A stretch of DNA of 64,000 nucleotides from Streptococcus parasanguinis. GTDB lineage: Bacteria > Bacillota > Bacilli > Lactobacillales > Streptococcaceae. Of the stretch, positions 1 through 7,213 are shown one piece after another. The notes beneath the pieces are model-generated. The model searched no databases and was not told the DNA's origin. It saw nothing but the letters and a program-made list of their open reading frames with translations. The stretch's first letter is position 1. Each line of letters starts with the position of its first letter. Location: contig NZ_CABFMD010000022.1 in assembly GCF_901875555.1 (NCBI RefSeq), positions 169,129 to 233,128 of the forward strand, in the 5' to 3' direction. The translations under genes were made by a program, and so were the position numbers.

Positions 1-29
1 CGATTTGGGAAGAATATCAAGCCCATTAG
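1..29 (+). CDS. C-terminal end of a YozE-family (UPF0346) protein, partial
   Basis: The window opens inside a reading frame that ends IWEEYQAH followed by TAG at 27-29. Streptococcal UPF0346/YozE-family proteins, small SAM-like-fold proteins of unknown function, end in a very similar way, and in pneumococcus that gene lies directly upstream of phoH, as here. Only eight full codons are visible, so the call rests on the short match plus gene order. The phoH promoter follows the stop codon. Confidence 0.55.
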
Positions 30-69
30 AAAAGGACAGGTCGAGGATGGTTTTTTCTCGGCCTCTTTG

Positions 70-99
70 CTATAATAGAAAAAAACACAGGTAGAGAGG
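70..99 (+). promoter_or_regulatory. phoH promoter -10 and Shine-Dalgarno
   Basis: TATAAT at 70-75 is preceded by TGC, an extended -10 element; no good -35 is visible. GAGAGG at about 94-99 lies 8 nt before the TTG at 108 and is the reason for choosing that unusual start codon. Confidence 0.6.
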
Positions 100-107
100 T
101 TCTTTTT

Positions 108-1106
108 TTGCAAGAACATTCAGTTGAAATTACATTAACGCATCCAGACGATCTCTTTCATTTGTTTGGATCCAACGAGCGCCATCTTCGTTTGATGGAG
201 CAAGAATTTGGGGTGACTATTCACGCCCGGACAGAAATCGTCCAGATCATTGGGAAAGAAGAAAGCTGCGAGCAGGTTCGTCAAGTCATTCAGGCTCTCT
301 TGGTCCTCGTCAACCGTGGCATGACCATTGGAACGCCAGATGTGGTGACCGCTATTACCATGGTGAGAAATGGGGAATTGGATAAGTTCATCGCTCTCTA
401 TGAAGAAGAGATTATCAAGGATAGTTTCGGCAAGCCCATTCGGGTTAAAACACTTGGCCAAAAGATCTATGTCGATAGTGTCAAAAATCATGATGTGACC
501 TTTGGAATCGGACCAGCGGGGACAGGGAAAACCTTCCTAGCTGTGACCTTGGCCGTCACAGCTCTCAAGCGTGGTCAGGTCAAGCGCATTATTTTGACTC
601 GTCCAGCCGTTGAAGCCGGAGAAAGCCTTGGTTTCCTTCCAGGAGATCTCAAAGAAAAAGTCGACCCTTATCTCCGTCCAGTCTATGATGCTCTTTACCA
701 AATCCTGGGGAAGGACCAAACCACTCGGATGATGGAGCGCGAGATTATCGAGATAGCGCCTTTGGCCTATATGCGGGGGCGGACCTTGGACGATGCCTTT
801 GTTATTCTCGATGAAGCGCAAAATACTACCATCATGCAGATGAAGATGTTTTTGACCCGTCTTGGTTTTAACTCCAAGATGATTGTCAATGGGGATACCA
901 GTCAGATCGACCTTCCGCGAAATGTTAAATCCGGTTTGATTGATGCTCAGGAGAAATTGAAGAACATTTCTCAAATTGACTTTGTGCATTTCTCTGCCAA
1001 GGATGTTGTGCGCCATCCAGTCGTCGCAGAAATTATTCGGGCCTACGAGCCAATCCCAAATCCAGTGCTCAAAGAAAAACCGGATGTGGAAGAAGAAACG
1101 GAATAA
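108..1106 (+). CDS. phoH: PhoH family ATPase
   Basis: Cytoplasmic PhoH/PhoL-type P-loop ATPase of 332 residues, the usual length for Firmicute members. The N-terminal third (about 1-110) is the KH-like region of PhoL proteins. The C-terminal ATPase domain has Walker A GPAGTGKT at 135-142 and Walker B VILDEAQN at 232-239. The family is linked to RNA metabolism; the adjacent position of phoH and ybeY in many bacteria supports this, and here ybeY lies 8 kb downstream, separated by the accessory island. The start is TTG with a Shine-Dalgarno 8 nt upstream; no ATG fits the conserved N-terminus. A strong terminator follows directly, so the gene is probably transcribed alone or with the upstream gene. 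Confidence 0.93.
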   Translation: MQEHSVEITLTHPDDLFHLFGSNERHLRLMEQEFGVTIHARTEIVQIIGKEESCEQVRQVIQALLVLVNRGMTIGTPDVVTAITMVRNGELDKFIALYEEEIIKDSFGKPIRVKTLGQKIYVDSVKNHDVTFGIGPAGTGKTFLAVTLAVTALKRGQVKRIILTRPAVEAGESLGFLPGDLKEKVDPYLRPVYDALYQILGKDQTTRMMEREIIEIAPLAYMRGRTLDDAFVILDEAQNTTIMQMKMFLTRLGFNSKMIVNGDTSQIDLPRNVKSGLIDAQEKLKNISQIDFVHFSAKDVVRHPVVAEIIRAYEPIPNPVLKEKPDVEEETE

Positions 1107-1112
1107 AAGAAG

Positions 1113-1141
1113 AGGCAAAGATCAGAGGATCTTTGCCTTTT
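1113..1141 (+). terminator. Rho-independent terminator of phoH
   Basis: An 11-bp perfect stem (AGGCAAAGATC with its complement), an AGAG loop and a short T-run follow the phoH stop codon by 6 nt. Confidence 0.85.
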
Positions 1142-1280
1142 GAATGTTAGACATTAAACCAATTCATCAATTGGTGTGAGATTTCTCTCTTGACTCAATG
1201 ACCTTTTTACTCCTTATCCGATTGTTTTAATTGATTTTATTGTATAGAAAAGTTGGTTAAAAAGCAGGAAAAATTTGAGC

Positions 1281-1309
1281 TTGCATTCCTTTAGGTTATT
1301 TGCTAAACT
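1281..1309 (+). promoter_or_regulatory. Promoter of the GNAT gene
   Basis: TTGCAT (1281-1286) and TAAACT (1304-1309) are separated by 17 nt; AAGGAG lies just before the ATG at 1333. Confidence 0.6.
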
Positions 1310-1332
1310 AATCCCTAAAGAAGGAGTGTCAA

Positions 1333-1902
1333 ATGGAAAATTTATATGTGAAGTTAGCGGCTTATCGTGAAATGGAGACAGAGCGTTTACGTTTGCGTCC
1401 GGTCACTCTTGAGGATGCACCGGCTATGTTTGAGTATGCTTCTGATGAAGCTGTTACGCGCTATACTTTTCCAACCAATCAAAGTCTTGAAGAGACACGT
1501 AATAATATTGCCCTCTTTTACCTAGCCAGCCCACTTGGAAGATGGGGGATCGAGCTCAAAGAAAATGGAAAATTTATTGGGACGATTGATTTACTGGATT
1601 TGGATCTTTGTCTGAAAAAGGGGAGTATCGGCTATGTTCTGAATAAAGACTATTGGAACCAAGGTCTTGCGACAGAGGCTACCAAGGCAGTCATTGCCCT
1701 AGCTTTTGAACAGTTAGGGATGAACAAGCTCATTGCCGTTCATGACAAGGACAACCCAGCTTCTGGCCGGGTGATGGCCAAAGCAGGGATGCAATTTTCC
1801 CATGAAGAAGCTTATGCGATGCTAGACCCGCATGAAGAGGGGCGAATGGTGACGAGAGTCCATTATGTCCTTACTAAGGAAGAATATTTGGCAGAAAAAT
1901 GA
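1333..1902 (+). CDS. GNAT family N-acetyltransferase (RimJ/RimL-like)
   Basis: A 189-residue cytoplasmic acetyltransferase expected to move an acetyl group from acetyl-CoA to an amine. The segment ETERLRLRPVTLEDAPAMFEYA is typical of the Acetyltransf_3 (RimJ/RimL) subgroup. The core with GSIGYVLNKDYWNQGLATEA at about 95-115 includes the region of the CoA pyrophosphate loop, and the next conserved block (NKLIAVHDKDNPASGRVMAKAGM) follows. Substrate cannot be told from sequence; ribosomal-protein N-termini, peptides and antibiotics are all possible in this subgroup. The gene has its own promoter and a good Shine-Dalgarno (AAGGAG, 9 nt) and is followed by a tRNA gene. Confidence 0.85.
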   Translation: MENLYVKLAAYREMETERLRLRPVTLEDAPAMFEYASDEAVTRYTFPTNQSLEETRNNIALFYLASPLGRWGIELKENGKFIGTIDLLDLDLCLKKGSIGYVLNKDYWNQGLATEATKAVIALAFEQLGMNKLIAVHDKDNPASGRVMAKAGMQFSHEEAYAMLDPHEEGRMVTRVHYVLTKEEYLAEK

Positions 1903-1952
1903 GTCAAGATATTGACAAAAGGCCTATCTCCATGATATAGTAGATAGGTACT

Positions 1953-2025
1953 GCTGGTTTAGCTCAGTCGGTAGAGCGCATCCATGGTAAGGATGAGGTC
2001 GCCGGTTCAATCCCGGCAACTAGCA
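1953..2025 (+). tRNA. tRNA-Thr (anticodon GGT)
   Basis: A full cloverleaf can be drawn. The acceptor stem GCTGGTT pairs with AACTAGC (one G-T). The D-arm contains GCTCAGTCGGTAGAGC. The anticodon stem CATCC/GGATG encloses ATGGTAA, giving anticodon GGT at 1986-1988. The T-arm is GCCGG-TTCAATC-CCGGC. The discriminator is A and no CCA is encoded. The tRNA reads ACC/ACT codons. It marks the left border of the A+T-rich island. Confidence 0.95.
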
Positions 2026-2037
2026 TAGTAGAAGAGA

Positions 2038-2067
2038 GAAGCTTAGAGAGATCTAAGCTTCTTTTTC
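2038..2067 (+). terminator. Terminator after tRNA-Thr
   Basis: Nine-bp stem GAAGCTTAG/CTAAGCTTC with loop AGAGAT, followed by a T-rich tract, 12 nt after the tRNA end. Confidence 0.85.
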
Positions 2068-2291
2068 TTGTCTTTAAATATTCAAAAAACTTAATGGCTA
2101 CTTTAAACGTCTTTATAGGCTATCGAATTAAGGGTTAGTTAATAGGTTTTAAATTTGCTATATCAGAACCAATTCCCATACCGTATTTATCAAATTTTTT
2201 GGAAACAGTACAATGATACAATTCCTATTTTAATTTACACTAAGTTAGTCTTGAAAATATTATAACTTTTATTTTAAGGAATGAAAGTCAT

Positions 2292-2372
2292 ATGGATATT
2301 AAACTTATTAAGATCAGTTATTTATTGGACAAAGAAATCTATATTATTAGATTGGAGAAAAGCTCTTCTTAA
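2292..2372 (+). CDS. Possible small ORF, 26 codons, cut by repeat A1
   Basis: An ATG at 2292 opens 26 codons starting MDIKLIKISYLLDKE and ending in SSS. A plausible promoter (TTACAC 2235-2240, 17-nt spacer, TATTAT 2258-2263) and AAGGA at 2276-2280 precede it, although the 11-nt spacing is long. The last seven codons lie inside the left end of repeat A1, so this may be the truncated remnant of a longer gene. No family is recognised. The rest of 2068-2348 shows nothing else. Confidence 0.2.
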   Translation: MDIKLIKISYLLDKEIYIIRLEKSSS

Positions 2373-2660
2373 AAACTTTCCTTAGGTGAGTACGGACGTC
2401 AGCGAACTTCTACGAAGTTCCATGACTAATTATGGAGCCTAAGGTCTCAATAATTCCGAGTGAGGCTGGGACAAAAGTCCTAGCCTCTCAATTGTCTTTG
2501 GATTTTCGAGCAAGACGCAGTGGTTGTGTGGGCTCTATTACGCTGATTTCATCATCTTATACAGCCCTACTCAACTGTGCGGAGGTGGGACGACGAAATC
2601 GAATTCTAACGAATTACCGATTTCTGTCCCACTCTCACTTTTCTCACAGCGGAAAGTTTC
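2349..2660 (+). repeat. Dispersed repeat family A, copy 1 (composite, carries nested family B)
   Basis: It matches copies at 17847, 52409 and 63727. It runs from AGATTGGAGA through AAACTTTCC (2373-2381), a GAACTTC/GAAGTTC hairpin and an imperfect hairpin around 2425-2455, to GGAAAGTTTC at 2651-2660. AAACTTTCC and GGAAAGTTT form an inverted terminal repeat. Copies 2 and 3 have a short GTGCCTGAAAC hairpin in the middle; here that position holds a full family B element. No protein is encoded; the ORF crossing it is an accident of the repeat. Confidence 0.85.
2462..2638 (-). repeat. Dispersed repeat family B, copy 1 (nested in A1)
   Basis: About 177 bp nearly identical in reverse orientation to the elements at 22055-22230 and 57055-57229. 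Shared landmarks are the GAGGCT(G/A)GGAC...GTCC(C/T)AGCCTC hairpin at one end, an internal ATTCGTTAGAATTCGAT-like segment and GAGAGTGGGACAGAAATCG at the other end. It is shorter-range and cleaner than any coding remnant and encodes nothing conserved. Confidence 0.85.
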
Positions 2661-2783
2661 AGTAGATGATAGAATTTATTAGATTTGTAAAACAGAACAG
2701 TTTTTCTACGCCCTGTATTATATATCCTGTTTTAAGACATGGGTACAGAATTTCTGTGCGAACTATTTAAAATATAAGAGTTA

Positions 2784-3629
2784 TTATTCCACATGCTCAT
2801 TGTAATGTTGCTGATACTGTGACCTGATACTATTTTCTCCCAAAATTTCAAACACTTTAAGAGCTTGTTGCATTTTTTCTAAACCACCTCTATTATTTAT
2901 TTTAAATTCATAATAGCCCGTAGCATATAGAAATACAGTTTGTTCATAGTAGTTGAACTCATTATTTAATAATTTTTTTATCTCATAAATTAGATAAGAA
3001 CAATTTTGAAATTTTCCTTTGTCAATACTTACAATTAGGCAGTTAATTGCCAGTTGAGTAACAAGTTTTTTATTAGTCTTGTTCAATGTTGAGTAAATAA
3101 AATTTTTAATCATTTCCTTTGTTAATAAAAAAGCAGAATTATATTGAATGGTTCGGATACAATTTGCTAATAGTATAATTTCATAGTATCCCCAAGTTTC
3201 AACTTTGAACAAATAGTCAGTCAAAGATTCTAATTCTGCCTCGGATGGTGAAATCTTATTATCCAATGTATAGATTATTGATTTTACCATAATTCGTTCC
3301 AATGAATTGAGTTGATAAATTGTAGAATTAGTGAGTAAGGCTTTAATGTTGTCAACATTTTGTAGGGAATATTCTTTACGGATATATTGCATTAAGTTGC
3401 CAAATGATATCGTTTGGGTGTATTCAGTATCATGAAGAATAAGAAATTCATCCAATGAGATATGTAATTTATCTAAAATATTGATAAGTCGAATACAAGA
3501 TATCTCAGATTCCCCACGCTCGAATCTGGAAATCTGTGATTTAGAGAGATGTTTATCTGCGATAGCACAGATACTTACTTGTTTGCTCTTTCGTATTTTT
3601 CTAAGTGTTTGACCAAGTTTAGATTTCAT
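2784..3629 (-). CDS. Rgg/MutR family transcriptional regulator
   Basis: A 281-residue Rgg-type regulator: an N-terminal XRE helix-turn-helix (about 5-60, with [12 protein letters not shown] as the recognition region) and a long helical repeat domain that in characterised Rgg proteins binds a short imported peptide. ATG at 3629 is preferred over the GTG at 3644 because the protein then begins [17 protein letters not shown], the usual Rgg opening; the upstream GCGGGA is only a weak Shine-Dalgarno. The gene is divergent from a 37-codon ORF and an MFS transporter, a typical arrangement for an Rgg and its target. Base composition is far more A+T-rich than the flanks, suggesting horizontal acquisition. 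The cognate peptide cannot be deduced with confidence. Confidence 0.88.
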   Translation of the reverse strand: MKSKLGQTLRKIRKSKQVSICAIADKHLSKSQISRFERGESEISCIRLINILDKLHISLDEFLILHDTEYTQTISFGNLMQYIRKEYSLQNVDNIKALLTNSTIYQLNSLERIMVKSIIYTLDNKISPSEAELESLTDYLFKVETWGYYEIILLANCIRTIQYNSAFLLTKEMIKNFIYSTLNKTNKKLVTQLAINCLIVSIDKGKFQNCSYLIYEIKKLLNNEFNYYEQTVFLYATGYYEFKINNRGGLEKMQQALKVFEILGENSIRSQYQQHYNEHVE

Positions 3630-3673
3630 TTTTCCCGCTTTCACAACAAAAGTCTAAATAGTTTTTATTTATT

Positions 3674-3700
3674 ATACAATACTTAAAAGAGAAAAGGAAA
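3674..3700 (+). promoter_or_regulatory. Probable Rgg-dependent promoter
   Basis: TATACAAT at 3674-3680 region is a good -10 but the region about 17 nt upstream (GTCTAA) is not a -35. A weak -35 beside a divergent activator gene fits Rgg-activated transcription, which is inferred. AAAAGGAAA precedes the small ORF at 3701. Confidence 0.4.
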
Positions 3701-3814
3701 ATGGATATGAAAATTTGTATAAATTTATTCCAATTTCAAATCGATAGTTTAACAATATCTAATGTAGAATTAGTATTTAATAATATAAAATCAAATTTTG
3801 AAGGGAGATTGTAG
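3701..3814 (+). CDS. Small ORF between rgg and MFS gene, 37 residues, function unknown
   Basis: ATG at 3701 with AAAAGGAAA directly upstream opens 37 codons: MDMKICINLFQFQIDSLTIS at the start and KSNFEGRL at the end. The stop at 3812-3814 lies 4 nt before the MFS start and the MFS Shine-Dalgarno (AAGGGAGA) is inside this ORF, so the two would be translationally coupled. It does not look like a canonical SHP peptide: there is no C-terminal run of hydrophobic residues after a charged segment. It could be a signal-peptide precursor, a substrate of the exporter or a coupling leader. It is too short for routine gene callers. No homologue is recognised. Confidence 0.5.
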   Translation: MDMKICINLFQFQIDSLTISNVELVFNNIKSNFEGRL

Positions 3815-3818
3815 GGGT

Positions 3819-5033
3819 ATGAGTAAAAAAAATATAATATTACTTATTTCTAGGGGACAAACTAATAATTTTGGAAATAGAGTATATGACTACGCAAATA
3901 AAATATTCATTGCTGCATTACCAAAATCGTCAGTATTTTTTATGTCAATTTATCAATCAACAGAGGTAATAGCGCAAATATTTTTTAATTTAATAGGAGG
4001 TTTTGTTGCAGATTTTGGAAATAGGAAAAAAATACTTATTTTAACGGATATCATCGCTGCTATTTCAACATTTGTTGCTTTTTTATTTCTAGATATGCCT
4101 AATAGTACAATAGTGTTAATAATAGTCAATATCATATTAGCTATTCTAAATTCTTTTAATAATCCTGCTTACAAAGCAATAGTTAGAGATTTATTGGATA
4201 AAAACTCGATATACATATATAATTCATACAGTAGGAGTATAGCAGAGATTTTTAATATAATAGTTCCATTTTTTGGAATTTGGATTATTTCTCTATTTGG
4301 TTTCAAAGTTTCAATGTTACTAAATTCATTAAGTTTTGTCATCTCTGCGATTATAGAATCGAAATTTGCTATTAAAAGACAAGGTTTTAAAGATCAGAAA
4401 ACTGCTAAAAAAGCAGATATAATGAAAAGTATTATTGAGGGATTTTGTTATATCCTTCAAAGAAAAGAGTTCTTTATTATTTTGATATTGGTATCTGTAT
4501 TAAATTTTTTCGTCGCGGGCATAGAACTTTATTTGCCATTTATAAATAAATTTTTAAATGTTTCCTATATGTATGGATATATATTAGAGGTTCAAACTAT
4601 TGGGAAAATACTTGGAGCGTACATCAATAAGTTTTTTAAGAATGATTTCACAATGTCTGAATGTTGTAACTTTTTACTTATGTCTTCAATTGCATTGGTT
4701 CCAATTGCTTTTATTAATAATATTTATTTAATAATATTGCTTTTTGGAATTAGCTCTTTGTTCATTATGATATTCGATGTTCAAATATTTTCAAAAATTC
4801 AATCAGAGATCTCAGAAGAATTTTTAGGTAGAGTTTTTAGTACTGTTTCATTACTATCCTTGGTCTTATCTCCAGTTGGAACTTTCGTTTTTTCTATTTT
4901 GAAATTTCATTCAGCTGTGATTTTTTCTATTATTGCATTATTCCAAGTTTTGTTCTGTATTTTTATAAAAATATTGCTTTCTTTTGTTAATTCTAAACTG
5001 TCATCAGAAAATGAACCTAATGGTTTGAAATGA
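3819..5033 (+). CDS. MFS transporter, macrolide-efflux-like (MFS_3 type)
   Basis: A 404-residue integral membrane protein with about 12 hydrophobic segments and, between TM2 and TM3, GGFVADFGNRKKILILTD, the MFS loop motif. The general pattern resembles MefA/NreB-type proton-driven exporters. ATG at 3819 is chosen over a TTG at 3798 because AAGGGAGA lies 10 nt before it and because MSKKNIILL is a natural N-terminus. The substrate is unknown; linkage to an Rgg regulator and a small ORF suggests export of a peptide or small molecule controlled by cell density (inference). Composition is strongly A+T-rich with many ATA and TTA codons, unlike the neighbouring core genes, which points to transfer. 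Confidence 0.85.
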   Translation: MSKKNIILLISRGQTNNFGNRVYDYANKIFIAALPKSSVFFMSIYQSTEVIAQIFFNLIGGFVADFGNRKKILILTDIIAAISTFVAFLFLDMPNSTIVLIIVNIILAILNSFNNPAYKAIVRDLLDKNSIYIYNSYSRSIAEIFNIIVPFFGIWIISLFGFKVSMLLNSLSFVISAIIESKFAIKRQGFKDQKTAKKADIMKSIIEGFCYILQRKEFFIILILVSVLNFFVAGIELYLPFINKFLNVSYMYGYILEVQTIGKILGAYINKFFKNDFTMSECCNFLLMSSIALVPIAFINNIYLIILLFGISSLFIMIFDVQIFSKIQSEISEEFLGRVFSTVSLLSLVLSPVGTFVFSILKFHSAVIFSIIALFQVLFCIFIKILLSFVNSKLSSENEPNGLK

Positions 5034-5129
5034 AAATTAAATATAGTCTCACAAATAGTTCAGAAATATTTAATTTATCAAAAAAATAATCACGATAGCA
5101 AAACAAGAATTAATTAAAGTCGAATATAA

Positions 5130-5169
5130 GAAGACCCCATTACGATTTGATGTAATAGCTTCCCTTTTC
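5130..5169 (+). terminator. Possible terminator of the MFS gene
   Basis: GAAG/CTTC outside and ATTAC/GTAAT inside form a weak two-part hairpin ending in CCCTTTTC. The rest of 5034-5130 shows nothing. Confidence 0.3.
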
Positions 5170-5188
5170 AACAATTTTCAAAAAAACG

Positions 5189-5217
5189 TTGACAAGCACG
5201 GAAATAAGTGGTAAAGT
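5189..5217 (+). promoter_or_regulatory. Promoter of the ABC exporter leader
   Basis: Perfect -35 TTGACA (5189-5194), 17-nt spacer and TAAAGT (5212-5217). It lies about 270 nt upstream of the first ABC gene, leaving a long leader. Confidence 0.75.
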
Positions 5218-5248
5218 TAGAACAACAAAGAGAAAGGAGAAAACCATC

Positions 5249-5320
5249 ATGAACAAAGTAGATGTTTTGATGACACAATTGAATACACAACTTCTCCAAT
5301 CTCAGTTGAGTTCTATGTAA
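5249..5320 (+). CDS. Leader peptide ORF upstream of ABC exporter, 23 residues
   Basis: GAGAAAGGAGAAAACCATC gives a strong Shine-Dalgarno before ATG at 5249. The 23-codon product begins MNKVDVLMTQLNTQLLQ and ends SSM, rich in Gln, Leu and Ser. Its stop lies 12 nt before the first terminator hairpin. Position, size and strength of translation signals fit a regulatory upstream ORF like bmrB before bmrCD in Bacillus subtilis, where ribosome stalling by antibiotics lets transcription pass the terminator. No sequence homology to BmrB is claimed. Confidence 0.65.
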   Translation: MNKVDVLMTQLNTQLLQSQLSSM

Positions 5321-5332
5321 AAAATGAATGAA

Positions 5333-5461
5333 ACCCAAGATGGAGGAGTCTGTCTTGGGTTTTTTGTATGCATTTTTGCCTGCTTTAACTGAATTGGTAA
5401 TAGGCATCAGAAGGCCCAAGTGTGGACTGAGCACCTACTCAGCTCCTTGCTTGGGTTTTTT
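5333..5461 (+). promoter_or_regulatory. Tandem-terminator attenuator before ABC exporter genes
   Basis: Terminator 1: ACCCAAGA (5333-5340) pairs with TCTTGGGT (5353-5360), then a T-run. Terminator 2: CCCAAG (5415-5420) pairs with CTTGGG (5450-5455), with an inner CTGAG/CTCAG stem, then six T. The 3' arm of the first (CTTGGG, 5354-5359) is also complementary to the 5' arm of the second, so one alternative pairing would disable both terminators. The layout fits ribosome-controlled attenuation by the upstream ORF; the mechanism is inferred. Confidence 0.7.
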
Positions 5462-5487
5462 CTGTGCCATTTTGAAAAGGAGAATAT

Positions 5488-7212
5488 ATGATCAGAGCTA
5501 TTTGGGAGTATATCAGGGAGCGCAAGTGGCGATATGTGAAGATCGCTATGGTCCTGATTCTTTATGATTATACCTTATTGATCCCGACGCAAGTTATTCA
5601 GCGTCTAGTGGATCATTTGAGTCAGCAGACGTTGACGCAATCCAACTTTGTATGGGATATGGTCCTCTTGGTAGGATCAGCCATCCTCAATTACCTGACG
5701 GCTTTTTATTGGCAGTTGCGCCTTTTTCAGTCGTCAGTCCATTTCAAGGCGACCCTTCAGGGACAAGCATTTCGTAAACTAGTAGCTATGCGGCGTCCCT
5801 TTTTTGAGAAATTCCGTTCAGGAGATCTCTTGACGCGGTTCACGACGGATGTCGATGGCATGGCCGACATGGCTGGTTATGGGATGATGGTGCTCCTGTT
5901 TGGTGGTGGCTTGTTTGCCTTTATTATTCCGACCATGTTTTTCATTTCTTGGCAATTAACCTTGATTTCCTTTATTCCCATGTTCTTCCTCATCGTCTCG
6001 ACCTATTTTTTGAGTAGAAAGCAGGAGGATTATGTTGAGCAAAACCGGGAAGCAGTCGCTCAGTTGAATGATGAAGTCTTGGAGTCCATCGAAGGGATTC
6101 GGGTCATGAGGGCCTATAGTAAGCGGGACCAGCAGGTCAAACAGTTTCAGAAGAAAACAGCCAGTCTATCCAAAACAGGGGATAAAATTGCTTCTATCCA
6201 ATATTCTTTTGGCCCCTTAGCCCTGTTTTTTATTGGTTTTTCGACGGTCCTACTCTTGGTATTTGGAGGTCAGTCATTAGCAAGCGGGCAATTGAGCCTT
6301 GGCAAGTTATTGGCTTTGCAGCTGTATTTGGTCTTTTTAATTGAGCCTATGTGGATGATGGCGGACCTGATCTTGGTCTATCAGACAGGGCAAATGTCTT
6401 ATAAAAAATTAAAAGAAGTGATTGATGAAACGGATGATCTCGAGACAGATGGTCCTAACGATTTAGAGCAGATTGATTCGGTGCAGTTTAAGGATTATTC
6501 TTTCAGGTATCCTGGTGCTGAGCGAAAGAGTCTATCAGGCATTGATTGGACCATTCAGAAAGGACAGACAGTTGGAATTGTTGGTCGTACCGGAGCAGGA
6601 AAGACAACCTTGGTTCGACAATTCTTGCGGCAGTACCCAGTTGGTGAGGGAGAATTCTTGGTCAACCAGCAACCGATCGTGGACTACAACCGACACTCCA
6701 TTGAAGCTAAAATCGGCTATGTTTCCCAAGAACATATTTTATTCTCAAAATCCATTCGTGACAATATTGCTCTGGGTAAAAATGGAGCCAGTGAAGAGGA
6801 TTTGGTGGAAGCTGTAGCCCAAGCTGCTTTTGCGGATGATCTTGAGCGGATGTCTCAGGGAATGGACACCATGATTGGTGAGAAAGGGGTCTCTGTATCA
6901 GGTGGTCAAAAACAACGGATCTCGTTGGCACGTGCTTTTTTAAGGGATGCGGATCTCTTGCTGTTAGATGATTCCCTTTCGGCAGTAGATGCGAAGACCG
7001 AACAGGCCATTATTGACACCATTCAAACAGAGCGTAAAAACAAGACGACCCTCATTGTTTCCCATCGCTTGTCTGCGGTTCATCAGGCGGATTGGATCAT
7101 AGTCTTGGATCAAGGACAGATTGTAGAAGAAGGTAGAGCTAGTGATTTACTGGCTCAAGAGGGCTGGTATTATGAACAATACCAACGGCAACAAAAACAG
7201 GAAGGAGAATAA
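5488..7212 (+). CDS. ABC multidrug exporter half-transporter, degenerate ATPase site subunit (BmrC/PatA-like)
   Basis: A 574-residue half-transporter: six-helix transmembrane domain (about 10-300) fused to a nucleotide-binding domain. Walker A GRTGAGKTT lies near 367-375, the signature VSGGQ is canonical (about 470), but the Walker B end reads LLLLDDSLSAVD, with Asp in place of the catalytic Glu. The partner gene has the opposite pattern, so the pair should form a heterodimer with one competent site, as in BmrCD, PatAB and TM287/288. Start ATG has AAGGAG upstream. The next gene starts 1 nt after the stop. Likely exports drugs from the cytoplasmic membrane; expression is probably drug-inducible through the attenuator. 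Confidence 0.88.
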   Translation: MIRAIWEYIRERKWRYVKIAMVLILYDYTLLIPTQVIQRLVDHLSQQTLTQSNFVWDMVLLVGSAILNYLTAFYWQLRLFQSSVHFKATLQGQAFRKLVAMRRPFFEKFRSGDLLTRFTTDVDGMADMAGYGMMVLLFGGGLFAFIIPTMFFISWQLTLISFIPMFFLIVSTYFLSRKQEDYVEQNREAVAQLNDEVLESIEGIRVMRAYSKRDQQVKQFQKKTASLSKTGDKIASIQYSFGPLALFFIGFSTVLLLVFGGQSLASGQLSLGKLLALQLYLVFLIEPMWMMADLILVYQTGQMSYKKLKEVIDETDDLETDGPNDLEQIDSVQFKDYSFRYPGAERKSLSGIDWTIQKGQTVGIVGRTGAGKTTLVRQFLRQYPVGEGEFLVNQQPIVDYNRHSIEAKIGYVSQEHILFSKSIRDNIALGKNGASEEDLVEAVAQAAFADDLERMSQGMDTMIGEKGVSVSGGQKQRISLARAFLRDADLLLLDDSLSAVDAKTEQAIIDTIQTERKNKTTLIVSHRLSAVHQADWIIVLDQGQIVEEGRASDLLAQEGWYYEQYQRQQKQEGE

Positions 7213-7213
7213 G

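Noticed and set aside
2432..2665. 77-codon ORF across repeat copies A1/B1
   Set aside because: It is made wholly of dispersed repeat DNA; similar ORFs appear in each B copy on either strand, with no Shine-Dalgarno.
3701..3814. Classical SHP pheromone
   Set aside because: It is 37 codons long, lacks a hydrophobic C-terminus and ends FEGRL; kept only as an unknown small ORF.
1953..5160. Integrative element with att sites at tRNA-Thr
   Set aside because: No copy of the tRNA 3' end was seen downstream and no integrase is present; only the A+T-rich cargo suggests transfer.
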